The position numbers and the translations under genes are program-made. DNA of 14,048 nt from an uncultured Roseiflexaceae bacterium (GTDB lineage Bacteria > Chloroflexota > Chloroflexia > Chloroflexales > Roseiflexaceae): contig CALJIC010000254.1 in NCBI GenBank assembly GCA_937974195.1, forward strand, positions 1 to 14,048, in the 5' to 3' direction. The notes below the pieces were generated by a model. That model worked only from the letters and a program-made list of their open reading frames with translations, was not told the origin of the DNA and did not search any database. Below are positions 1 to 5,282 of this stretch, piece by piece. The stretch's first letter is position 1. Every line of letters begins with the position of its first letter.

Positions 1-65
1 GGCCAGGGAACGATTCTTGCTCCGCCGAGCCCGCAGGATAGCAGCATCAGCAGAGGAGGCCGCCA

Positions 66-407
66 ATGACGCCGTGCGCGATCTATCTGCGGACCTCGGC
101 CGAGGAGAGCCGGGGCGAGTTCGCGATGGTGAACGACCTGGACATGTGCCGCGCCCACGCCGCTGCTCAGGGCTACACGATCGTCGGCGAGTTCAACGAC
201 GTCCGGCCGGTGAGCGAGCTCGACCGGCCGGGGCTCAACACGCTGCGCCAGGTGCTCGGCCAGCACGGCGGGGGCGTGATGATCATCCCGCGCGACGAGA
301 CGCTGGCGCCGGACGCGAGCAGCCGGGACCAGGTGCGGGCGGCGCTGGAGCGCGAGCGGATCACCGTGGAGGTGGCCACCCCGCGCGCCGCGCAGGTGGC
401 CGCCTGA
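66..407 (+). CDS. Small protein resembling a serine recombinase (resolvase) N-terminal domain, catalytically degenerate
   Basis: This 113-residue protein starts at ATG with a strong Shine-Dalgarno (AGAGGAGG, 52-59, six-base spacer). It looks like the N-terminal catalytic fold of serine recombinases. AIYLRTS (residues 5-11) matches the strand carrying the catalytic Arg and Ser (R9, S11). A helix with AHAAAQGY (residues 30-37) follows, then EFND (D45) and DRPGL (R54). The segment that should read LDRLGR, with two further catalytic arginines, reads DETLAP (residues 77-82), so both arginines are missing. No long E helix or helix-turn-helix follows, and the protein simply ends. I infer a resolvase-derived protein that cannot recombine DNA, or a small stand-alone relative. 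Its role is unknown. It converges on leuB across a hairpin. I am confident it is a gene and moderately confident of the family. Confidence 0.72.
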   Translation: MTPCAIYLRTSAEESRGEFAMVNDLDMCRAHAAAQGYTIVGEFNDVRPVSELDRPGLNTLRQVLGQHGGGVMIIPRDETLAPDASSRDQVRAALERERITVEVATPRAAQVAA

Positions 408-423
408 CCCGAGCCGGAGAAGA

Positions 424-465
424 ACGCGAAGGCCGGCGCCTGCGACGCAGTGCCGGCCTTCGTGT
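424..465. terminator. Bidirectional hairpin between the recombinase-like gene and leuB
   Basis: The arms 424-437 and 452-465 pair over 14 bp with one G-U wobble (core CGAAGGCCGGC/GCCGGCCTTCG). The 14-base loop can form a small inner CTGC/GCAG stem. It lies 16 bases past the recombinase-like stop and 15 bases past the leuB stop, in a convergent gap. The U-tracts are weak (TTCTTCT on the leuB side, TAT on the other), so it is a probable but not canonical intrinsic terminator. Confidence 0.65.
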
Positions 466-480
466 GGTATTCGCCGCGGA

Positions 481-1632
481 TCAGATGCGCTCGGCGACCG
501 CCGCGCCAACCTCGGAGGTGCTGAACAGCTGCTCGCCGGGCGCCGCCACGTCGGCGGTGACGAAGCCGGCGTCGAGCGCCGCGCCCACGGCCGCCTCCAC
601 CGCGCGCGCCTCCTCCTCGAGCCCCAGCGAGTGGCGCAGCAGCAGCGCCACGCTCAGGATCGTCGCCAGCGGGTTCGCCTTGCCCGTGCCGGCGATGTCG
701 GGCGCCGACCCGTGGATCGGCTCGTAGAGGCCGATGCGGGTGGCGCCCTGCCCCGCAGTCCCGAGCGACGCGCTCGGCAGCATGCCCATCGAGCCGGCCA
801 GCATCGAGGCCTCGTCCGTGAGGATGTCGCCGAACATGTTCTCGGTGACGATCACGTCGAAGTCGGCCGGGCGGCGGATCAGGTGCATCGCGCAGGCGTC
901 CACCAGCATGTGCTCGAGCTGGATGTCCGGGAACTCCTCGCGCATCACCCGCGTGGTCACGCTGCGCCACAGGCGGCTCGTCTCCAGCACGTTGGCCTTG
1001 TCCACCGACGTGACCTTGCCGCGCCGGCCGCGGGCGAGCTGGCCGGCGACGCGCACGATCCGCTCGATCTCCGAGGTCGTGTAGACACAGGCGTCGAGCG
1101 CCCGCTCCTCGACGCGCCCCTCAGCGGCGGCCTTCTCCGCCGGGCGCACCGGCTCGCCGACCTTCGGCCAGGCGCGCCAGTCGAGCGTCTCGCGCTTCTT
1201 CTCGCCGAAGTAGATGCCGCCGGTGAGCTCGCGCACCACCAGCAGGTCTACGCCCTCCAGCCGCTCGGGGCGCAGCGGCGACGCCGGCACCAGGCGCGGG
1301 TGGACCGTGACCGGGCGCAGGTTGGCGAACAGCCCGAGCGCCTTGCGGATGCCGAGCAGGCCCTGCTCCGGGCGCACCTTGGCCTCCGGGTTGTCCCACT
1401 TCGGGCCGCCCACCGCGCCGAGCAGCACCGCGTCCGACTCGCGGCACAGGCGCAGCGTCTCGTCCGGCAGGGCCGTGCCGGTGGCGTCGATCGCGCAGCC
1501 GCCGAGCAGCGCCTCGCGCAGCTCGAAGGTGTGGCCGAAGCGCTCGGCGACTCTCCGCAGCACCCGCGCCCCCTCGGCGGTTACCTCCGGCCCGATCCCG
1601 TCGCCGGGGAGGATTGTGATTGTTGCTTTCAT
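481..1632 (-). CDS. leuB: 3-isopropylmalate dehydrogenase
   Basis: LeuB oxidatively decarboxylates 3-isopropylmalate to 2-oxoisocaproate with NAD+ in the leucine pathway. In citramalate-using organisms it, or a relative, can also act on 3-methylmalate for isoleucine. The 383-residue protein opens with ITILPGDGIGPEV (residues 5-17). It carries RELTGGIYFG (134-143, catalytic Tyr), SVDKANVL (209-216, catalytic Lys), FGDILTDE (267-274, metal-binding Asp residues) and GSAPDIAG (308-315). It is about 20-25 residues longer than usual because of an extra charged stretch at about 148-178, after the GIYFG motif. I chose the ATG at 1630-1632, which places the motif normally; an in-frame TTG at 1654-1656 would add eight residues. 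Neither start has a good Shine-Dalgarno. It is the last gene of the ilvE-leuC-leuD-leuB unit. Confidence 0.96.
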   Translation of the reverse strand: MKATITILPGDGIGPEVTAEGARVLRRVAERFGHTFELREALLGGCAIDATGTALPDETLRLCRESDAVLLGAVGGPKWDNPEAKVRPEQGLLGIRKALGLFANLRPVTVHPRLVPASPLRPERLEGVDLLVVRELTGGIYFGEKKRETLDWRAWPKVGEPVRPAEKAAAEGRVEERALDACVYTTSEIERIVRVAGQLARGRRGKVTSVDKANVLETSRLWRSVTTRVMREEFPDIQLEHMLVDACAMHLIRRPADFDVIVTENMFGDILTDEASMLAGSMGMLPSASLGTAGQGATRIGLYEPIHGSAPDIAGTGKANPLATILSVALLLRHSLGLEEEARAVEAAVGAALDAGFVTADVAAPGEQLFSTSEVGAAVAERI

Positions 1633-1680
1633 GGACTCAATCCAGAAGAAGTGCAAACTGCCAGCTACAGCGTACGCGGC

Positions 1681-1722
1681 GGCCTCGCCCCGCGGAGGGG
1701 CTTGGGAAGGCTCTACCTCCCC
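1681..1722. repeat. Degenerate copy of a composite intergenic palindromic repeat (copy A, leuB-leuD gap)
   Basis: The 13-mer GGCCTCGCCCCGC (1681-1693) is identical to 2399-2411. It is followed after a short spacer by a 19-mer (1704-1722) matching GGGGAGGCTTCGCCTCCCC at 2569-2587 in 15 of 19 positions. The same two-part order occurs in the leuC-leuD gap. It fills much of the 113-base leuB-leuD spacer. Confidence 0.7.
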
Positions 1723-1745
1723 GGCGGAAAGCGGCCTGGAGGCGG

Positions 1746-2363
1746 CTACTGGAGCACATCCATGGTGCGGACGCGGTCGCCGTTGGCGGCCTCATAGGCG
1801 GCGATGGCCGCCTCCTCGCCGAGCAGGAAGCCCATCTGGTCCACGCCGTACAGCAGGCAGTGCTTGGCGAACGGCTCGATCGGGAAGGTGACCTTGCGCC
1901 CGTCCGGCAGCGTCACCGTCTGCGCGGCCAGGTCCACCGTGAGCGTGGTGGAGGGGTCCTCCTCGAACAGGCTGAAGAGCTGCTCCAGCGTCTCCTGGTC
2001 GACGGTGATCGGCAGCAGCCCGTTCTTGAGGCTGTTGTTGTAGAAGATGTTGGCGAACGACGTGCTGATCACCGCCTTGAAGCCGTAGCCCTGCAGCGCC
2101 CAGGGGGCGTGCTCGCGCGAGGAGCCGCAGCCGAAGTTATCGCCCGCCACCAGGATCTGCGCGCCCTGCACCTCGGGCCGGTTGAGCACGAAGTCCGGGT
2201 TGAGGGTGCCGTCGGGCCGGTAGCGCCAGGACTTGAAGAGCCCCTCGGCGAGGCCGTCCTTGTTGGTCACTTTCAGGAACTCTGCGGGGATGATCTGGTC
2301 GGTGTCCACGTTCTCGGCCCGCAGCGCGGCGATGCGCGCGGTGAATGTCTTGATCGGCTCCAC
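1746..2363 (-). CDS. leuD: 3-isopropylmalate dehydratase small subunit
   Basis: LeuD is the swivelling small subunit that, with LeuC, isomerises 2-isopropylmalate to 3-isopropylmalate. The pair also converts citramalate to 3-methylmalate (established for the citramalate route). The protein shows IKTFTARIAALRAENVDTDQ near residues 4-23, IIPAEFL (24-30) and the conserved active-site loop NFGCGSSREHAPWAL (76-90). I start at GTG 2361-2363, which gives 205 residues, the normal family size. GAGGAG (2374-2379) lies ten bases upstream. A longer open frame reaching 2525 is read-through of the upstream repeats. leuD follows leuC and precedes leuB, with repeat elements on both sides of it. Confidence 0.96.
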   Translation of the reverse strand: MEPIKTFTARIAALRAENVDTDQIIPAEFLKVTNKDGLAEGLFKSWRYRPDGTLNPDFVLNRPEVQGAQILVAGDNFGCGSSREHAPWALQGYGFKAVISTSFANIFYNNSLKNGLLPITVDQETLEQLFSLFEEDPSTTLTVDLAAQTVTLPDGRKVTFPIEPFAKHCLLYGVDQMGFLLGEEAAIAAYEAANGDRVRTMDVLQ

Positions 2364-2394
2364 TGGCTTGTGTCTCCTCGATGTATTGGGTTGC

Positions 2395-2492
2395 GCGGGG
2401 CCTCGCCCCGCACCCCTTGGGGTCTGGGGAGACGTCGCCTCCCCGGTATCTTTTTCTCTTTCTGTAGGTCTGCGGAGGGCCTGCGGCCCTCC
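2395..2492. repeat. Composite palindromic repeat, copy B (leuC-leuD gap)
   Basis: The element is a chain of hairpins: GCGGGGC/GCCCCGC (2395-2411), ACCCC/GGGGT (2412-2423) and GGGGAG...CTCCCC (2426-2444). A pyrimidine-rich stretch follows, then TCTGTAGGTCTGCGG (2461-2475) running into GGAGGGCC/GGCCCTCC with a TGC loop (2474-2492). The same order recurs about 143 bp further on (copy C). It is non-coding and lies inside the leuC-leuD transcript. Confidence 0.8.
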
Positions 2493-2545
2493 ACACCTCC
2501 CGCTTGCGGGAAGCAGCGCCCGCACCGAGGCCCGCTCGGTCTCCG

Positions 2546-2643
2546 CCCCACCGCCGGCGGTGGGGTTTGGGGAGGCTTCGCCTCCCCAAAATCGTTCTTG
2601 ATTCTGTCGGTCTGCGGCTGCTGCGCAGCCGCAGACCGACAGA
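2546..2643. repeat. Composite palindromic repeat, copy C (leuC-leuD gap)
   Basis: CCCCACCGCC/GGCGGTGGGG is a perfect 20-base palindrome (2546-2565). It is followed directly by an 11-bp stem with loop TTC (2566-2590), a TA-richer linker, and TCTGTCGGTCTGCGG (2603-2617), which starts a 19-bp hairpin. The 19-mer at 2569-2587 is offset 143 bases from its partner at 2426-2444. The TCTGT-GGTCTGCGG blocks are offset 142 bases, so copies B and C look like a diverged tandem duplication. Confidence 0.8.
2603..2643 (-). other. 19-bp perfect hairpin just downstream of leuC
   Basis: Arms 2603-2621 and 2625-2643 pair perfectly over 19 bp with a three-base loop. In the minus-strand transcript the hairpin starts eight bases after the leuC stop codon. 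It has no U-tract on its 3' side in that direction (AATCAAG follows), so a classical terminator is doubtful. It could act as an mRNA 3'-end stabiliser that uncouples leuC from leuD levels. Confidence 0.6.
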
Positions 2644-2651
2644 AAAAGAGA

Positions 2652-4079
2652 TCAGTTGAGCAGCTCGCGCGGGTCGGTGACGACCCCCGTGACCGCCGCG
2701 GCCGCGGCCGTGATCGGGCTGGCCAGGAGCGTGCGCGCGCCGGGCCCCTGGCGGCCGATGAAGTTGCGGTTGCTGGTCGAGACCGCGTACTTCCCGGGCG
2801 GCACCTTGTCGTCGTTCATGGCCAGGCAGGCGGAGCACCCGGCCTCGCGCCACTCGGCGCCGGCGGCCTTGAAGATCTCGTGCAGCCCCTCGGCCTCGGC
2901 CTGCTTCTTCACCTGCTGCGAGCCGGGGACGACCATCACGCGCACGCCCTCGGCCACCTTGCGCCCCTTGAACAGCTGCGCGGCGCTGCGCAGGTCGCTG
3001 ATGCGCGAGTTGGTGCAGCTGCCGATGAAGACCATGTCGATCTTCTGGCCGAGCAGCCGCTGGCCGGGCTGCAGCGCCATGTAGCGCAGCGCCGCGTCGA
3101 GCGCCTGGCGCGCCGACGGGTCGGGCAGCTCCTCCGGGGTCGGGATGCGCCCGTCGATCGGGATGCCCATGCCGGGGTTCGTGCCGTAGGTGATCATCGG
3201 CTTCAGCTGCGAGGCATCGAGCGTCACCGTCGCGTCGTAGCGCGCGCCCTCGTCGGTCGGCAGGGTGCGCCAGCGCGCCACGGCGGCCTCGAAGTCGCGG
3301 CCCTTGGGCGCGGCGGGCCGCCCGGCGATGTACTCGAAGGTCGTGTCGTCGGGGGCGATCATGCCGGCGCGGGCGCCGCCCTCGATGCTCATGTTGCAGA
3401 TCGTCATGCGCTCTTCCATGCTGAGCGCGCGGATCGCCTCCCCGGTGTACTCGAAGACGTAGCCGGTGCCGCCGCCGACGCCGTTCTTGGCGATGATCGC
3501 CAGGATGATGTCCTTGGCCGTCACCCCCTTGGGCAGCCGGCCGTCCACGCGCACCTCCATCGTCTTCGGCTTGTTCTGGAGGAGGCACTGCGTCGCCAGG
3601 ACGTGCGCGACCTCAGAGGTGCCGATGCCGAAGGCCAGCGCGCCGAAGGCCCCGTGGGTGCTGGTGTGGCTGTCGCCGCAGACGATGGTCATGCCGGGCT
3701 GGGTGAGGCCCTGCTCGGGGCCGATCACGTGCACGATGCCCTGCTTGTCGCTGCCGAGCGCAAACAGCGGGATGCCGAACTCCTGGCAGTTCTGCTCGAG
3801 CTGCTTGAGCTGCGCGAGCCCCTGCGGGTCGAGCACGGGGATGATCCCGTCCGGGCCGCGCGGCGTCGTCGGCGTCGAGTGGTCCATCGTCGCCAGGGTC
3901 TTGTCCGGCCGGCGCACGCGCAGGCCGCGCCGCCGCAGCTCGGTGAACGCCTGCGGCGAGGTGACCTCGTGGATCAGGTGCAGGTCGATGTACAGCACCG
4001 CCGGCGTCTCCGGGGTCTCCGGTCGCACCACGTGGCTGTCCCAGATCTTCTCGAATAATGTGCGGGGAGGGGTGTCCAT
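2652..4079 (-). CDS. leuC: 3-isopropylmalate dehydratase large subunit
   Basis: LeuC is the [4Fe-4S] aconitase-family large subunit of isopropylmalate isomerase. The 475-residue protein (normal is about 470) has TLFEKIWDSHVV near the start, MDHSTPT (65-71), CGDSHTSTHGAFGALAFGIG (134-153) and FIGSCTNSRISDLR (351-364). GCSACLAMN follows at 414-422. The three cluster-ligand cysteines C355, C415 and C418 are all present. I chose ATG 4077-4079, which gives the usual N-terminus, with GAGGA nine bases upstream. The open frame continues to 4202 but adds 41 residues unlike the family. It lies 136 bases downstream of ilvE and is followed by a long repeat-filled spacer before leuD. It presumably serves both the leucine and citramalate-derived isoleucine routes, since it is the only LeuC here. 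Confidence 0.97.
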   Translation of the reverse strand: MDTPPRTLFEKIWDSHVVRPETPETPAVLYIDLHLIHEVTSPQAFTELRRRGLRVRRPDKTLATMDHSTPTTPRGPDGIIPVLDPQGLAQLKQLEQNCQEFGIPLFALGSDKQGIVHVIGPEQGLTQPGMTIVCGDSHTSTHGAFGALAFGIGTSEVAHVLATQCLLQNKPKTMEVRVDGRLPKGVTAKDIILAIIAKNGVGGGTGYVFEYTGEAIRALSMEERMTICNMSIEGGARAGMIAPDDTTFEYIAGRPAAPKGRDFEAAVARWRTLPTDEGARYDATVTLDASQLKPMITYGTNPGMGIPIDGRIPTPEELPDPSARQALDAALRYMALQPGQRLLGQKIDMVFIGSCTNSRISDLRSAAQLFKGRKVAEGVRVMVVPGSQQVKKQAEAEGLHEIFKAAGAEWREAGCSACLAMNDDKVPPGKYAVSTSNRNFIGRQGPGARTLLASPITAAAAAVTGVVTDPRELLN

Positions 4080-4114
4080 CGTTCGTTGTCCTCGGCTCTC
4101 TATTTGGTGATGAA

Positions 4115-4136
4115 GGTGGCGCGCTTCGCGCTCACC
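4115..4136 (-). other. Hairpin in the leuC leader
   Basis: GCGCG/CGCGC (4119-4123 with 4127-4131, loop CTT) is extended by GGTG/CACC across a one-base bulge. It lies 14 to 35 bases upstream of the leuC Shine-Dalgarno region in the ilvE-leuC gap. No U-tract follows. Its function is unknown. Confidence 0.4.
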
Positions 4137-4215
4137 GGGCGAGAGGCGGCGGGGTGAGCGGCCCAGGCTTCCCGTACCAGGGGTGCGCCCGCCACCCCTC
4201 ACCCGGCCACCGTTG

Positions 4216-5136
4216 TTATACGAGCGTCAGCCAGCCCCAGCGGTCCTCAGTCTCGCCGCTGAAGAGGCCGAAGAATGCCTTCTGGATGGCGGCCGTGATC
4301 GGGCCGCGCCCGCCGTTCCCAACCGGCAGCCGGTCCACCGAGCGCACCGGCGTCACCTCGGCGGCGGTGCCGGTGAAGAAGATCTCGTCCGCCAGGTAGA
4401 GCACCTCGCGCGGCAGGTTCTGCTCGCGCACCTCGTAGCCGAGGTGGCGGGCGAGGGTGATCACCGCGTCGCGGGTGATGCCCGGCAGGAGCGCGGCGGT
4501 GACCGGCGGGGTGTAGATCACGCCGTCGCGCACCACGAACACGTTCTCGCCCGAGCCCTCGCTGATCTGGCCGTTGACGTCGAGCGCGATGCCCTCGGCG
4601 TAGCCGTGGCGCACCGCCTCCATCACGATCAGCTGCGAGGAGAGGTAGTTGCCGCCGGCCTTGGCCATGGCCGGGAGCGTGTTCGGCGCGACGCGGTTCC
4701 AGGAGGAGACCTGCACGTCCACGCCCTGCTCGAGGCCCTCCGCGCCGAGGTAGGCGCCCCACTCCATGGCCGCGACCATCACCTCGACCGGCGACTTGAG
4801 CGGGAACACGCCGAGCTCGCCGTAGCCGCGCCAGACGAGCGGCCGCAGGTAGGCGTTCGTCAGCCCGTTCTCGCGCACGACGGCCCGGCAGGCCTCGACC
4901 AGCTGCTCGTGGGTGAACGGCACCTCCATGCGGTAGATCTTGGCCGAGTCGAACAGGCGGCGGATGTGCGGCTCGACGCGGAAGAGCGCCGTCCCGCGCG
5001 GCGTGTTGTAGGCTCGGATGCCCTCGAACACCGACGACCCATAGTGCAGCGCGTGGGTCATCACGTGCACGGTGGCTTTCTCCCACGGAACCAGCTCGCC
5101 GTTGAACCAGATCACCTTGCTTGCTGCGATCGGCAT
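4216..5136 (-). CDS. ilvE: Branched-chain amino acid aminotransferase (class IV, PLP)
   Basis: IlvE transfers the amino group between glutamate and the branched-chain 2-oxo acids, the last step of valine, leucine and isoleucine synthesis. The 306-residue protein matches the family length. VIWFNGELVPWEKATVHV is at 8-25 and HYGSSVFEGIRAY at 31-43. The PLP lysine lies in PAMAKAGGNY (K159). The cofactor-phosphate region is ISEGSGENVF (191-200), and EIFFTGTAAEVTPV (251-264) closes the fold. I start at ATG 5134-5136, with AGGAGA (5143-5148) six bases upstream; the frame runs open to 5196 but that part is arginine-rich and unlike the family. It is the first gene of the ilvE-leuC-leuD-leuB unit, downstream of a TATAAT box and divergent from the histidine kinase gene. 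Confidence 0.97.
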   Translation of the reverse strand: MPIAASKVIWFNGELVPWEKATVHVMTHALHYGSSVFEGIRAYNTPRGTALFRVEPHIRRLFDSAKIYRMEVPFTHEQLVEACRAVVRENGLTNAYLRPLVWRGYGELGVFPLKSPVEVMVAAMEWGAYLGAEGLEQGVDVQVSSWNRVAPNTLPAMAKAGGNYLSSQLIVMEAVRHGYAEGIALDVNGQISEGSGENVFVVRDGVIYTPPVTAALLPGITRDAVITLARHLGYEVREQNLPREVLYLADEIFFTGTAAEVTPVRSVDRLPVGNGGRGPITAAIQKAFFGLFSGETEDRWGWLTLV

Positions 5137-5166
5137 GATCTCTCTCCTATGGTGTGGCGGACGCCG

Positions 5167-5181
5167 CGCCGGCCGCCGGCG
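5167..5181 (-). other. Small G/C hairpin in the ilvE leader
   Basis: CGCCGG (5167-5172) pairs with CCGGCG (5176-5181) around a three-base loop. It falls between the putative ilvE promoter and its Shine-Dalgarno. It may be chance in such GC-rich sequence. Confidence 0.3.
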
Positions 5182-5221
5182 TGCGGAGCGCACCACCGTT
5201 GGTAGTTGCGAAACGCCACCA

Positions 5222-5227
5222 ATTATA
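5222..5227 (-). promoter_or_regulatory. Putative -10 box for ilvE-leuCDB
   Basis: The minus strand reads TATAAT, a perfect sigma70-type -10, in one of the few AT-rich spots of the window and 86 bases upstream of the ilvE start. At the expected spacing the -35 region is poor (CGGAGG or TCGGAG). The promoter is therefore supported mainly by the -10 match and by its position at the head of the unit. Confidence 0.45.
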
Positions 5228-5229
5228 CT
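5224..5229 (+). promoter_or_regulatory. Putative -10 box for the histidine kinase gene
   Basis: The plus strand reads TATACT, overlapping the minus-strand TATAAT by four bases and 53 bases upstream of the kinase start. A weak TTGGTA lies at 5199-5204 with a long 19-base spacer. If both are real, the two divergent promoters share the same melted region and would compete. Confidence 0.3.
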
Positions 5230-5282
5230 AGACTACAGCGTGCTCCTCCGATGGTAACGTCGTAGCGTCTGAAGGAGTCTCG

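Noticed and set aside
2364..2525. N-terminal extension of LeuD
   Set aside because: It is translated palindromic repeat sequence. The GTG at 2361-2363 gives the family-length protein and has its own Shine-Dalgarno.
1620..4058. An 812-codon plus-strand open frame opposite leuC and leuD
   Set aside because: It is antisense to clearly recognisable genes. Its translation is low-complexity (His/Arg/Gly/Leu-rich), as expected when GC-biased codons are read on the other strand.
4080..4202. N-terminal extension of LeuC
   Set aside because: The 41 residues are Gly/Arg-rich and unlike LeuC, and the ATG at 4077-4079 fits both family length and ribosome site.
5137..5196. N-terminal extension of ilvE, leader peptide or attenuator
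   Set aside because: The 20 extra codons are Arg/Pro-rich with no run of Leu, Ile or Val codons, and the good ribosome site serves the internal ATG at 5136.
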